Source: Myxococcus landrumus (GTDB taxonomy: Bacteria > Myxococcota > Myxococcia > Myxococcales > Myxococcaceae). From it: DNA of 64,000 bases. This document shows, piece by piece, positions 6,617-16,100 of the stretch. The notes beneath the pieces were generated by a model. It was not told where the DNA came from and searched no databases. It worked only from the letters and a program-made list of their open reading frames with translations. The translations under genes and the position numbers were made by a program. The stretch lies in NCBI RefSeq assembly GCF_017301635.1, contig NZ_CP071091.1, positions 7,494,501 through 7,558,500 of the forward strand. Reading direction: 5' to 3'. Each line of letters begins with the position of its first letter. Position 1 is the first letter of the stretch.

Positions 6617-8053
6617 ATGGGCGCGCTGGCACACAAACCCAAGTTGTACGAGCAGGTGGCCGAGCGGCTGTCGGATGCGATTGCCGCGGGCACGCTGCGG
6701 GGCGGAGACAGGCTGCCGTCCGTGCGGCAGCTCGCCTTGCGTGAGCGGGTGAGCATCTCCACGGTGCTCCAGGCGTATCTGCACCTGGAAGCGGTGGGGC
6801 TCATCGAGACACGGCCGCAGTCCGGCCACTACGTGCGCCGCCGGGAGCGGCCCCGCCTCGCCGAGCCGCAGGTGTCCCAGCCCGCCAAGAGCGCCACGCC
6901 CGTGACGGTGAGCGGCCTGGTGTCCCAGGTGTATCGCGCGATGAGGGACCCGCGCGTCATCCAGCTCGGCGGCGCGTGGCCCGCGACGGAGCTGCTGCCG
7001 GTGCGGCGGCTGATGCGCGAGCTGAACATCCTCACGCGCGAGTCCGGCGAGCTGGGCATCCTGTACGACGCGCCACCGGGGTGTCTGGAGCTGCGGCAGC
7101 AGCTCGCGCGCCGCTCGCTCGACTGGGGTGGGGCGCTGTCCGCGGACGACTTCATCATCACCTGTGGCGCGGCCGAGGCCATCCACCTGGGCTTGCTGGC
7201 TGTCGCCCGTCCCGGCGACACCATCGCCATCGAGTCCCCCGCGTACTACGGCACGCTCCAGAACATCGAGTCGCTGGGGCTGAAGGCGCTGGAGATTCCG
7301 TGCTCGCCTCGCCATGGCATGGAGCTGGATGCGCTCCAGGCCGCGCTGGAGCGACGGCGGGTGGCGGCGGTGCTGGTGGTGCCGAGCTTCAGCAACCCGG
7401 TGGGAAGCTGCATGCCGGAGGAGAACCGGCGCCGGCTGGTGTCGATGCTGGAGGAGCGAGGCATTCCGCTCATCGAGGACGACATCTACGGCGACCTGCA
7501 CTTCGGCCCGGAGCGTCCGCGCACGTGCAAGTCCTTCGACACGACGGGGAACGTGATGCTGTGTGGCTCGTTCTCGAAGACGCTCGCGCCGGGGTTCCGC
7601 GTGGGCTACGTCGCGCCCGGGAAGCTCCGCGAGCGCGTGGAGCTGCTCAAGTTCTCGCACACGGTGGCGACGGCGACCTTGCCGCCGCTCGCGATTGCGC
7701 GCTTCCTGGAAGAGGGCGGGTATGACCGGCACCTGCGCGCGCTTCGCCGGGGACTGAAGGCGCAGGTGGAGCGGATGGCGGAGGCCGTGGCGGAGTTCTT
7801 CCCGGAGGGGACGCGGGTGGCTCGGCCCGAGGGAGGCTCGCTGTTGTGGGTGGAGCTGCCGCCCACGGTGGACTCACTGGCCCTGCATGAGCGCGCCTTC
7901 GCCGTGGGCATCAGCGTGGCGCCCGGGCCCATCTTCTCCGCGCGGACGGAGTCCTACCGGAACTTCATCCGCCTGAGCTGTGGCCAGCCCTGGACACCGC
8001 GCGTCGAGGCCGCGGTGTCCTCGCTGGGCTGTCTCGCGCGAGGGCTGGTGTAG
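6617..8053 (+). CDS. MocR/GntR-family transcriptional regulator with aminotransferase-like domain
   Basis: The protein of 478 residues has two domains. An N-terminal GntR winged helix (residues 8-75) contains GDRLPSVRQLA and the wing VGLIETRPQSGHYV. A fold-type I aminotransferase domain (about residues 110-475) carries a PLP-binding Lys at position 321 in SFSKTLAPGFRVGY, the Asn/Pro block SFSNPVGS and the Asp block EDDIYGDL. MocR proteins sense PLP or amino-containing ligands and often regulate a divergent gene. Here that gene would be the DUF2917 gene, across a perfect inverted repeat. The physiological ligand cannot be read from the sequence. Confidence 0.9.
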   Translation: MGALAHKPKLYEQVAERLSDAIAAGTLRGGDRLPSVRQLALRERVSISTVLQAYLHLEAVGLIETRPQSGHYVRRRERPRLAEPQVSQPAKSATPVTVSGLVSQVYRAMRDPRVIQLGGAWPATELLPVRRLMRELNILTRESGELGILYDAPPGCLELRQQLARRSLDWGGALSADDFIITCGAAEAIHLGLLAVARPGDTIAIESPAYYGTLQNIESLGLKALEIPCSPRHGMELDALQAALERRRVAAVLVVPSFSNPVGSCMPEENRRRLVSMLEERGIPLIEDDIYGDLHFGPERPRTCKSFDTTGNVMLCGSFSKTLAPGFRVGYVAPGKLRERVELLKFSHTVATATLPPLAIARFLEEGGYDRHLRALRRGLKAQVERMAEAVAEFFPEGTRVARPEGGSLLWVELPPTVDSLALHERAFAVGISVAPGPIFSARTESYRNFIRLSCGQPWTPRVEAAVSSLGCLARGLV

Positions 8054-8065
8054 GCGCCCTCCCGC

Positions 8066-8608
8066 TCAATACACGAGGCGGGTGCGTGGCAGGAGCCGCC
8101 GCCCGTGCCGCTCCGGCGTCAGCGACTTCTCCACGTCCAGGAGCACCGTCGCCCGCCCGTTGCGGCGCAGGCTCTCCACCTTCGTGTCGAGGGTGATGGG
8201 GCCCGTGCGTGCGTCAATCATCCCCGCGCCGCTCTCGTGCTCGAAGCCACCGAAGGCGCCCAGCCGCACCGACAGCCTGACGTCGCTGGCGCCCTCGGGC
8301 ATGAAGAAGTACCCCACCAGGTGGGCGTGCTCCGTGTCGGCGAGGTTGATGTGGTTGGCGCGAAGCCGCACCTCGATGGGTTGGCCATCCGCCGTGGCGG
8401 ACATGCTCTCGATGCCCAGCAGCGCGGCCGTGTAGCCCTGGGCGCGCACCCCTCGGATTCGCAGCTCATACCAGGTGGGGTCCTGGGGTTGCGCCGTGGG
8501 GCTCTCGCCGTCGCGGACGGGCCGGAGCGAGTCTTCGCCACACCCGACGAGCGACAACCCCGCCAGGCTCATCATGGCCACCCATGTCGTCCAACTGTGT
8601 GTCTTCAT
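8066..8608 (-). CDS. lipoprotein of unknown function
   Basis: The protein of 180 residues has a lipoprotein signal ending in the lipobox LVGC (Cys about residue 23), followed by GEDS. The mature part is predicted beta-rich with YELRIRGVRAQGYTA and several alternating hydrophobic strands. The ATG at 8608 has an AGGA ribosome site. A longer form from the ATG at 8647 would overlap the upstream stop by ATGA and give an unusually long n-region. The gene follows the DUF6923-like secreted protein in one operon. No family is recognised. Confidence 0.7.
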   Translation of the reverse strand: MKTHSWTTWVAMMSLAGLSLVGCGEDSLRPVRDGESPTAQPQDPTWYELRIRGVRAQGYTAALLGIESMSATADGQPIEVRLRANHINLADTEHAHLVGYFFMPEGASDVRLSVRLGAFGGFEHESGAGMIDARTGPITLDTKVESLRRNGRATVLLDVEKSLTPERHGRRLLPRTRLVY

Positions 8609-8643
8609 GTCCAGGTTCCTCGTCCTCTTCGATGAGGGGCGGC

Positions 8644-10266
8644 TCATCGCTGGCCGAGCCGCATCGCGCGAAGCGGCGTGGCCGGGCCCTTGGTCAGGTC
8701 GAACTGGAGCGGCAACGCGCGCGTCGCTCCGGAGGCGTTGAAGGCGGTGAGCTCGGTGAGGATGTCGCGCCGGTCCGCATCGGCCATCGAGGTGGCGAGG
8801 GCCTCATGGCCCACCTTGAGCACCGCGGCGCCTCGCGGGGTTGGCCCGAAGAGCCGCTCATTGCAGGTGGCCGTGAGCACCTCCGTGGCCAGCCTCATGT
8901 TCAGCGACGAAGCCGGCGCGAGCACGAAGCCGCCAGGGCCCAGGGTGGGACTCGCCCAGAACACGGTCATCATGTCCTTGAGCGTCCGGACGCCCCCCAC
9001 CACCCCCAGGTCGATGGTGCCGCCGGCCAGACAGTCCCGGGCCACGTCGAGGTGGACCTTGAAGAAGCCCGAGACCTGGGTGATGCCTGCTTCGCCCAGC
9101 GCGCACGACGCGCCGTCGACCACGTTGACCGAGGGGCCTCCGACAATCCGGGTGAAGCCGCTGGTGTCCAGGTTGACTTGATACAGCGTGTTCTGCGGGC
9201 CTCCCGGGGGCGCGTTGATGTCCGTGCCGTAGAGGTAGAAGCGCCCCTCCTGGTCAAAGAACGCGGAGCCCGCGAGGAACCCCGTGCTCACCGACCCGGA
9301 CGCATTCACGGGCGCCGTGGGGCCGAAGTCGGTGTGGGTCGTCGTGACGGGGTCGAATACGGTCAGCCGGTCGGTGTCGTGGTTGTAGGCATACACCCGC
9401 CCGTCGAGCGGGTTGACCGCCATGTCGCTCATGAAGAGGGTGGCAGGGCTGTCGACGATGCCGGAGGCCAGCGAGGTCCTGGCGACGACGTCGATGCGAG
9501 CGTATTCGTCGGTCGCGCCGTTGTGGACGAGATAGCTGCCGTCGGTGAGGAAGGTCCCCGCGTTGTAGCGGCTGGTGGGCAGCCCCGCGACGGCGCCGAG
9601 GTCCGCGGGCACGCCGTCGGAGCCCATGCGCAGGAGGCGGTTGGGCGTGGTCAGCTCCGTCAGGCCATAGATATAGCCATCCACCTGATTGAAGCCGATG
9701 GCGTTGTATTGAATGGAGGCGGTGAAGAGCGGCGTCAACGTCCCCGCGACGGGGTCGAAGACATTGAGCGAGGTGGGGACCCCCGTCGAGATGTACAGCG
9801 TGTCGTCGCAGGTGAGCGGCGGCTGTTCGCAGACGACGCGGGCTCGGGCCTCGGATGCACCTTCCTGGAAGGTCACCCGGAAGGTGTTGGTAAAGCCCGG
9901 TGTCTCCCCGGGCGTGGACGGGTCGTCATCCTCGCCCGCCAGCGCGAGGCAGTCCTCGAAGCTGTCGAGTGTGTATGTGAATTGATACGTGAGGGAGTCC
10001 CCCACGGGGATGTCCACGGGAGGCGCGGGCGTGAAGCTGAAGCCGCGCGACGCGAAGCGCGGGTCGCTCACCGTCAGCAGCGTCGAGGGCAGCGTGGGGT
10101 GGACGTTGGTGACGGTGTACGAGAAGACCAGCGTCGCGGGATAGGTGGAGACCGTCGCGGAGGTCTCACCGTTGACGCGCTTGTCTGCTTCCAGGTCATG
10201 CGCGTTCGCGACGCAGGCTCCCGCCAGTGCTCCCGTGAGGAGCACTTTCTTCCACTGTGTCTTCAT
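8644..10266 (-). CDS. secreted DUF6923-like repeat/propeller protein
   Basis: The protein of 540 residues has a Sec signal (MKTQWKKVLLTGALAGACVANA). An Ig/DUF11-like beta domain comes next (residues about 30-130; SYTVTNVHPTLPSTLLTV). Then follows a propeller-like region with repeats such as YNAIGFNQVDGYIYGL, MAVNPLDGRVYAYN and FFDQEGRFYLYG, which match DUF6923, and a C-terminal domain of about 150 residues. Such proteins are found in the periplasm or on the cell surface of myxobacteria; no activity is known. It is the first gene of a pair with the lipoprotein downstream, whose frame begins at this gene's stop. The preceding 220 bases are non-coding and should hold its promoter. Confidence 0.75.
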   Translation of the reverse strand: MKTQWKKVLLTGALAGACVANAHDLEADKRVNGETSATVSTYPATLVFSYTVTNVHPTLPSTLLTVSDPRFASRGFSFTPAPPVDIPVGDSLTYQFTYTLDSFEDCLALAGEDDDPSTPGETPGFTNTFRVTFQEGASEARARVVCEQPPLTCDDTLYISTGVPTSLNVFDPVAGTLTPLFTASIQYNAIGFNQVDGYIYGLTELTTPNRLLRMGSDGVPADLGAVAGLPTSRYNAGTFLTDGSYLVHNGATDEYARIDVVARTSLASGIVDSPATLFMSDMAVNPLDGRVYAYNHDTDRLTVFDPVTTTHTDFGPTAPVNASGSVSTGFLAGSAFFDQEGRFYLYGTDINAPPGGPQNTLYQVNLDTSGFTRIVGGPSVNVVDGASCALGEAGITQVSGFFKVHLDVARDCLAGGTIDLGVVGGVRTLKDMMTVFWASPTLGPGGFVLAPASSLNMRLATEVLTATCNERLFGPTPRGAAVLKVGHEALATSMADADRRDILTELTAFNASGATRALPLQFDLTKGPATPLRAMRLGQR

Positions 10267-10489
10267 CGACGCTCCACCGTGTCCAGGCCCCCGAGAGAAG
10301 GCGGGCGATGGCGTCAGCATTCATGCTGCACGCCAACGGCGGATGGCACGACGAAGCTGTCTGGCAACGAACCGCGGAGGGGCTCGTGGGCGAGGTGCGA
10401 TGTGTCTCGGTTGGACAGACTCCGCGACCCCGAGGGCCGGGGCGCGGAGCGTGGTCCTGCAAGAATTGCAACGGCTCGCGGCGAGCTTT

Positions 10490-12919
10490 TCAGTCCGTGG
10501 TCATCGCCACGCCTGGTGATACCTGAGACGCGCGTCGCGCGGGCAGCCAGCTCGCGAGCGCCACCACCGCGAGCAGCAACAGCGGCACCGCGAGGAACGT
10601 CACCGGGTCCATGGCGCTCACGCCGTACAGCATGCCTTCCAGCACCCGCGACAGCGCCAGCGACAGAGCCAGGCCCACGCCCAGGCCCACCACGCACATC
10701 CGCAACGCCTGGTTCATCACCAGTCGCACCACGTCCGCCGGCATCGCGCCCAGCGCCAGCCGGATGCCCAGCTCCCTGCGACGCTGCGCCACGCTGTACG
10801 CCATCAACCCGTAGATGCCGAGCGAGGCCAGCGCCACCGCGGAGACCGCGAACGCGAGCAGCAACACCCGCTGGAAGCTCCGGTTCGCCACCGAGAGCTC
10901 CAGGTTCTGCTCCAGCGTCGTGGGCGGGCGCGTCGACAGTCGCGAGTCGAGCTGCGCCAGCTCCTCCTTCACCAGCGCGGCGACAGCCTCCATGGGCAGC
11001 GGGCTGCGCACCATCACCGATGCAAACGGCCACGGCGTCTGGCTCAGCGGCGCGTAGAGCTCCGGCTCCGCCGCCTTGTCCAAGCCCCGGCCGCGCATAT
11101 CGCCCACCACGCCCACGACCTCTCGCTCGATGGACTCGCCGTAGCCAATCTTGACGCGCTTGCCGAGCATCTCTTCCCCCGGGAAGAACCGCCGGGCGAA
11201 GGACTCATTCACAATCACCACGGGAAGAGAGTCCTTCCTATCCTGGGTCGTGAAGTCGCGCCCCTGCTTCAGCGACATCCCCAGCGTCGCGACCACGCCA
11301 TCGCTCATCGCCCGGTAGCTGGTGCTGAGTCGCTCGGACGGAGGCGTGGGCCGGCCGGGAATCTCCATGGTCAGGCTGATGCCCGACGTTATCGCCACGC
11401 CCGGCGTCATGATGGCCGCGGACTCCACGCCCGGCCGCGCGCGCACCTGCTCGAGCAGTCGTTCGTAGAAGGGCACCATCGTCTCACCCGTGTAGAGCGA
11501 GCCCGGGAGGTTGAAGCGCAACAGCGTCACATTCTCCGCGCGGTATCCCGGGTCCACCTCCGCCAGTCGCTGCGCGCTGCGCACCAGCAACCCCGCGCCC
11601 ACCAGCAACATCAGCGCGAGCGACACCTGCGTGGACACCAGGACCGCGCGCCAGCGCAGCGCGGACTTGCTGGCGCTCGTGCCACGGGTGCTCTGAAGGA
11701 GCCCGCCCAGGCTCGCCTTCGCCGCCGTCCCCAGGGGCGCGAGCCCACACATCAGCGCCACCGCCAGCACCAGTCCCGCGGTGTAGAGCAGGGCGCGTGC
11801 GTCCACGCGCACGGCCTGCACCTGCCGCACCGACTCCGGCAACAGGGTGCTCAGCACATCCGTGCCCCAGGCGCCCAGGAGCAGCCCCGCGGCACCTCCC
11901 GCGACGGCCAGCAGCGAGCCTTCCGCCAACAACTGCCGCGCCAGCGCGCCCCGGCCCGCCCCCAGCGCCGCGCGCACCGCGAACTCGTGCTGCCGCGCCA
12001 GGGCTCGCGCGAGCAGCAACTGCGCGACGTTGACGCAGGCGACCAGCAGGAGCAGCGACACGGCCCCCAGCAGCAGCAGCGCGGGCTTGCGCGTGTCCTT
12101 GGACAGCCGCACCTGGAGGGACTCCACCGAGGCGCTCGCGCGGGAGTTGCTGTCGGGATAGGCCTGGGTCAGCGCCGCCATCACCGTGCGCGTCTCCAGG
12201 TCCGCTTGCTCCACCGTGCTCCCGGGCGCCAGCAGGGCCACTCCGGTGAGCATGTGTGTGCCGCGGCTGTCCCAGTTGTCGCGAATGAAGCCCTCCGCGG
12301 CCAGTGAGGTCCAGAGCGCCACCGGCTCGGAGGCGTCTTCCCGGGGGAAGTCGAAGCCCTCGGGCATCACGCCGACCACCTGGTAGGACTGGCCATCCAT
12401 CTCCATCAGGCGCTCCAGCACGCGAGGGTCCGCGCCGAAGCGCCGCTTCCACAGCGCATGGGAGAGCACCACGGCCCGGGGGCCGTTGAGCAGGTGTTCC
12501 TCCTCGGAGAGGACCCGGCCGAGCAGGGGCGACACCCCCGCCACGCGGAAGAAGTCCTGCGACACCATCGTCCCTTCCACCCGCTCCGGCTCCTGGTGGG
12601 GGGCCGTGAGGGTGACTCCGGAGACGGAGAAGGCCGAGAAGGCCTCGAAGGACTTCACCTTCTGCCGCAGGTCCTCCGCGTCCAGGCGGGACAGGCCCGA
12701 CTGCACGCCGTCGTTCTTGAGGTCCTTGCCCCACACGGAAAGGATGCGCTCCGCCCTCGGGAGGGGGAGTGGCCGGAGCAGCAGTGCGCTCACCACGCTG
12801 AAGAGCAGCGTGTTGGCCCCAATGCCGAAGGCCAGGGCCAGCACCGTCGCCAGGGTGAAGCCGGGGCTGCGGCGGAGGGAGCGGGCGCCGTGGCGCAAGT
12901 CCTGGAAGAAGGAGGGCAT
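10490..12919 (-). CDS. ABC-type permease of the MacB/FtsX (ADOP) family
   Basis: The protein of 809 residues has the duplicated MacB_PCD-FtsX layout. A first transmembrane helix (about residues 20-45) is followed by a periplasmic domain (45-240), three helices (about 280-400), a fourth helix beginning the second half, a second periplasmic domain and a final three helices (about 680-790). The N-terminus DLRHGARSLRRSPGFT is diagnostic of the 'acidobacterial duplicated orphan permease' class. No ATPase gene lies beside it, as usual for this class. The substrate is unknown; relatives export macrolides, lipoproteins or peptides. Confidence 0.88.
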   Translation of the reverse strand: MPSFFQDLRHGARSLRRSPGFTLATVLALAFGIGANTLLFSVVSALLLRPLPLPRAERILSVWGKDLKNDGVQSGLSRLDAEDLRQKVKSFEAFSAFSVSGVTLTAPHQEPERVEGTMVSQDFFRVAGVSPLLGRVLSEEEHLLNGPRAVVLSHALWKRRFGADPRVLERLMEMDGQSYQVVGVMPEGFDFPREDASEPVALWTSLAAEGFIRDNWDSRGTHMLTGVALLAPGSTVEQADLETRTVMAALTQAYPDSNSRASASVESLQVRLSKDTRKPALLLLGAVSLLLLVACVNVAQLLLARALARQHEFAVRAALGAGRGALARQLLAEGSLLAVAGGAAGLLLGAWGTDVLSTLLPESVRQVQAVRVDARALLYTAGLVLAVALMCGLAPLGTAAKASLGGLLQSTRGTSASKSALRWRAVLVSTQVSLALMLLVGAGLLVRSAQRLAEVDPGYRAENVTLLRFNLPGSLYTGETMVPFYERLLEQVRARPGVESAAIMTPGVAITSGISLTMEIPGRPTPPSERLSTSYRAMSDGVVATLGMSLKQGRDFTTQDRKDSLPVVIVNESFARRFFPGEEMLGKRVKIGYGESIEREVVGVVGDMRGRGLDKAAEPELYAPLSQTPWPFASVMVRSPLPMEAVAALVKEELAQLDSRLSTRPPTTLEQNLELSVANRSFQRVLLLAFAVSAVALASLGIYGLMAYSVAQRRRELGIRLALGAMPADVVRLVMNQALRMCVVGLGVGLALSLALSRVLEGMLYGVSAMDPVTFLAVPLLLLAVVALASWLPARRASQVSPGVAMTTD

Positions 12920-13069
12920 GTCTCACCGTAGAGCCAACCGCGTGCCAACGTGCGCCGTGGCTCAAGGGCGCGAACTGACGGCACCTGGGGTTTCAAAGTC
13001 TCCCGACGCTGTGCGGTTGTGGGACAGCCGCTGTTCGGAGCTGACACGGCTGCCCCCCGGGGTCGGGCC

Positions 13070-14896
13070 CTAGATTTTCAAGGGGGGCTCGATGAGCGTC
13101 GGCGGCGTGGCCTTCGGGTCATCCGGCTCATACGCGGGCGCCTGGGGCCCCGCGTGTGTGCGCTTCCACTTCCGAGGCACCCGCTCGATGCCCACCGGAT
13201 ACACCGTGAGCTGACCCTTCGCGTTGATGTGCAGGCGAAGGAAGTTCTTCCAGTCCGGCAGCGCCAGCGAGATGAACGCCTCGTTGGAGTGGGCGCCGAA
13301 GAGGTTGACGCTCAGCCACAGGTACACGCCCATGACGAAGGGGCCGACGAGGAAGCCGCCCAGGAACGTGAGGCCGGAGGACATCGCGAACTTGCCCGCC
13401 AGGTGCAGCCAGCCCGCCGTGCAGTTGAGCCCGTCGGGCGTGAGCTCGGGACAGATGCCCATGCCACTCACCGCCAGGTAGGTGCCTCCCCACGCGACGA
13501 AGAAGGCCGTGAAGATGTGGGCAAGGCCATGCAAGGTGCCCGCGAGCCATCGCCACTTGCCGAAGGCCGCGTCCGCGAAGCCGATGAGTCCGCCGATGGT
13601 GGCGAGCCCCAGCACCATCGTCCACGGGCGGCTCACCATGCTGTTGCCCACCGCGAGCACCACGTCGCCGAGTTGGGAGACCCCCAGCGAGCCCACCTCC
13701 GCGTAGGCCGCGAGCGCGAGCAGCAGGTACAGCGCGCCCGTCAGCAAGCCGAACAGCGGGCTGTAGCGAATGAGGAACAGGTTGTTTCGCGCCAGCTTCC
13801 GGGACGTGCGCTCATCCGGGAAGCTCTTCTGGAGCATGTAGCCGTCTCGCAGCACATGGGCCTTGGGCGCGTGCGTGGGGTGCATGAAGGCGCCGCCACC
13901 GCCCGCGGTGATTTTCTGCCGGCCCGCCGCGTCCTCGTGGCGCCGGTAGTGGTGCAGGTCTCCCGCGAGGAAGATGCTGATGCGCCGGCCGAGCACCTTC
14001 TCCTGGAGGTACTCCAGGTTGTTCTCCAGGTAGCTGCCCTTGCGCCGCTGCGTGGCCGCGAGAATCCATGCGGGCTCCGCGTTGCAGAGGATGACCCGGT
14101 CCTCCGGGCCCATCTGGTCCGCCACCTGACGGAAGTACTCCACCTGCGGCACGTCGATGTCGCTGTTGAGCTGCACGTCCGTGCCGATGAGCCACCACCC
14201 CTGAGGCAGCTTCAGCGCGAAGTAGCTGCGGCTCTGCCGCGTGCGCCGTCCAGCAATCCAGCGGTTCGCGCAGAACAGCCGCATGAAGGCGGACAGGCCG
14301 TCGTACCAGTCGTGATTGCCTGGGATGATGAACAGGTCCGGGTTGGGCGTGCTCGAGCGGCGCATGGCCGCTTCGTAGGGCTGTATCAACCGCTCTTCGT
14401 AGGCCTCGCGGCTGGCGCCGGGGTACACGCCGTCGCCGCCCATCACGAGCACCCGCCCGCGCTGGGTGTCGAACTCTCCGGCGCGCGGTTGTCCTCGCAC
14501 GGGGAGCTTCAGCTCGGGCAACGCGAGCAGCCGCGCCACGGTGTAGGTGGAGTCCCAGCCGTCTCCCGTGTCGGCGACGTAGTCGAGCCAGAAGTCTCCC
14601 TCCGGCAGGGTCTCCTGCGAGTAGTCGAAGTAGGAGTCCTGTGGACGCACGACGGCTTCGATGAGCCGATGGTCCGCGCGGGCGCCGAAGACGGCGGCGA
14701 CGAGTGCGTCCAGGCCCGTGCGCAGGAGCTGTGCGGGGTGGAGCCACCGCACCATGCCCGCGTGACGTTGGGGCTTCGTCGCGGTGCCGCTGTCGGAGAT
14801 GAGGGCGGTCTCGTTTCGCGAGGGCACGGAGTGCGGACGCGGCGTCGGCTCGGTGGGCTCCTGGCGCTGCGCTGTCCCCGTGGGTTTACGGGCCAT
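13070..14896 (-). CDS. membrane-anchored metallophosphoesterase
   Basis: The protein of 608 residues is a calcineurin-like phosphoesterase followed by a membrane region. Metal-binding blocks are DTGDGWDSTY (about residue 108), GGDGVYPG, PGNHDWYDG and AGDLHHYRRH. About five transmembrane segments lie between residues 365 and 545, and the last 60 residues are soluble. The N-terminal 45 residues are polar and probably disordered. The overall build (phosphoesterase then membrane domain) is seen in uncharacterised myxobacterial and actinobacterial proteins; the substrate is unknown. Its start overlaps the end of the upstream cupin gene by 11 bases, so the two are probably translated together. Confidence 0.85.
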   Translation of the reverse strand: MARKPTGTAQRQEPTEPTPRPHSVPSRNETALISDSGTATKPQRHAGMVRWLHPAQLLRTGLDALVAAVFGARADHRLIEAVVRPQDSYFDYSQETLPEGDFWLDYVADTGDGWDSTYTVARLLALPELKLPVRGQPRAGEFDTQRGRVLVMGGDGVYPGASREAYEERLIQPYEAAMRRSSTPNPDLFIIPGNHDWYDGLSAFMRLFCANRWIAGRRTRQSRSYFALKLPQGWWLIGTDVQLNSDIDVPQVEYFRQVADQMGPEDRVILCNAEPAWILAATQRRKGSYLENNLEYLQEKVLGRRISIFLAGDLHHYRRHEDAAGRQKITAGGGGAFMHPTHAPKAHVLRDGYMLQKSFPDERTSRKLARNNLFLIRYSPLFGLLTGALYLLLALAAYAEVGSLGVSQLGDVVLAVGNSMVSRPWTMVLGLATIGGLIGFADAAFGKWRWLAGTLHGLAHIFTAFFVAWGGTYLAVSGMGICPELTPDGLNCTAGWLHLAGKFAMSSGLTFLGGFLVGPFVMGVYLWLSVNLFGAHSNEAFISLALPDWKNFLRLHINAKGQLTVYPVGIERVPRKWKRTHAGPQAPAYEPDDPKATPPTLIEPPLKI

Positions 14897-15488
14897 GGGG
14901 CGTGGTCTCCCTCGGGCCCTGCGTGAAGCGCTGCTCGGGGCCGGGGCCGGCGTAGACCTGCACGGCCTTGAAGGGCGCGCCGGGTGACACCACCTTCGCG
15001 GAGTGCTTCGTGCCCGCGGGGATGTAGACCGCGTCTCCCTTGCTCACGCGAAGCGTCTGTCCTGACACCGTCATGTCCGCGGCGCCGTCCTCGATGTAGA
15101 GAATCTCGACGCTGGTGTCGTGCGTGTGCTCGGGCACCTCGCCGCCGGGCTGGAGCTCCAGCAGCGTGAGCGACGCGGCGGTGGCGCCCGTGTTCGCGTT
15201 GAGGAACAGCGTCGCGCGACCCTTGCCTCCCGCGATGATGTGGCGCGGGGCTTCGGCCGGGGTGACGCGGTGGCGCACGGGGTTCGTGGGCGCGGTGCCC
15301 GTCGCGGCAGTGGCGCTATCGGGGCGTGGCGCCTTCGCGGTGCTCGTGGGCGCCGTGCCCGTCGCGACGGTGGGCTTCGCCGTGTCGGGGCGAGAGGCCG
15401 TCGGGGCCTCGGGCGAGGTGGCCCAGGCCGGGTGCGCGACACCGAGCCCCGTGAGGGCCAGCGCGGAAAGCAGGAGTCGTGGACTCAT
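14886..15488 (-). CDS. secreted cupin-domain protein
   Basis: The protein of 200 residues has a signal peptide (LLLSALALTGLGVAHPAWA, cleavage near residue 23). A Thr/Ala/Pro-rich linker of about 50 residues follows, with a repeated ATGTAPT motif. A cupin_2 domain (about residues 80-185) has metal-type motifs PEHTHDTSVEILYIEDG and GDAVYIPAGTKHS, which supply the usual His, His, Glu and His ligands. It is probably a periplasmic metal- or ligand-binding protein. It overlaps the phosphoesterase downstream by 11 bases. Confidence 0.82.
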   Translation of the reverse strand: MSPRLLLSALALTGLGVAHPAWATSPEAPTASRPDTAKPTVATGTAPTSTAKAPRPDSATAATGTAPTNPVRHRVTPAEAPRHIIAGGKGRATLFLNANTGATAASLTLLELQPGGEVPEHTHDTSVEILYIEDGAADMTVSGQTLRVSKGDAVYIPAGTKHSAKVVSPGAPFKAVQVYAGPGPEQRFTQGPRETTPHGP

Positions 15489-15586
15489 CGTGTTGCTGGA
15501 TTACCACGGTGTGGGGTGCTGGCTGGAGGGCAGGCAGGCGGTGTTCTTCGTTCCCTCGTGGCCTCGACTGGGGCACCCTGCCCGCC

Positions 15587-16048
15587 ATGGCGGACCTCTC
15601 CCCCAAGGATTTCCCCGTGAGCGTCCCGTTCACTCTGCACTGGAGTGAAATGGATGCGTTCGGCCATGCGAACAACGCCCGGACCTTCACGTGGTTCGAG
15701 TCGGCTCGCATCCCCTACCTCTCGCGCGTCGGCCTGACGGGCCCCTCTGGCTCGGGAGACGCCCGCGCCCCCGGCGGCATCGGCCCCATCCTCAAGGCCA
15801 CGCAGGCCGAGTACCTCCGCCCCGTCGTCTTCCCGGCCCGGCTGGTGACCTGCGCGCGGACCTCACGCATCGGAAACTCGTCCATGACGCTGGAGCACGC
15901 CGTGTTCGGCGAGGAGGACGGAGTGCTCTACTCGAAGGGCACCGCCGTCATCGTTGCGCTCAACTACGTCACTCACGAGACAGTCCCCATGCCCGCCCAT
16001 GTGCGGGCCGCCATCGAAGCGCTAGAGGGACGCACCTTCGGGACATGA
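15587..16048 (+). CDS. 4-hydroxybenzoyl-CoA-type (hotdog) thioesterase
   Basis: The protein of 153 residues is a single hotdog domain. The HWSEMDAFGHANNARTFTWFE block gives the catalytic Asp and His-Asn of the 4HBT/YbgC class, which hydrolyses acyl-CoA or acyl-ACP in the cytoplasm. The start MADLSPKDFP at 15587 places the catalytic block near residue 20, the usual position; longer forms have no family match. It is followed after 50 bases by the methyltransferase gene. Confidence 0.87.
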   Translation: MADLSPKDFPVSVPFTLHWSEMDAFGHANNARTFTWFESARIPYLSRVGLTGPSGSGDARAPGGIGPILKATQAEYLRPVVFPARLVTCARTSRIGNSSMTLEHAVFGEEDGVLYSKGTAVIVALNYVTHETVPMPAHVRAAIEALEGRTFGT

Positions 16049-16100
16049 CACCGCCCAGGCCGCCCCAGGACCGACGCCGCCCTCACGCGAGGCCGCCCCC

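Noticed and set aside
8584..11154. Open frame of over 800 codons on the plus strand across the lipoprotein, DUF6923 and permease genes
   Set aside because: Crosses three genes in antisense, low-complexity Arg/Gly/Val product, no ribosome site.
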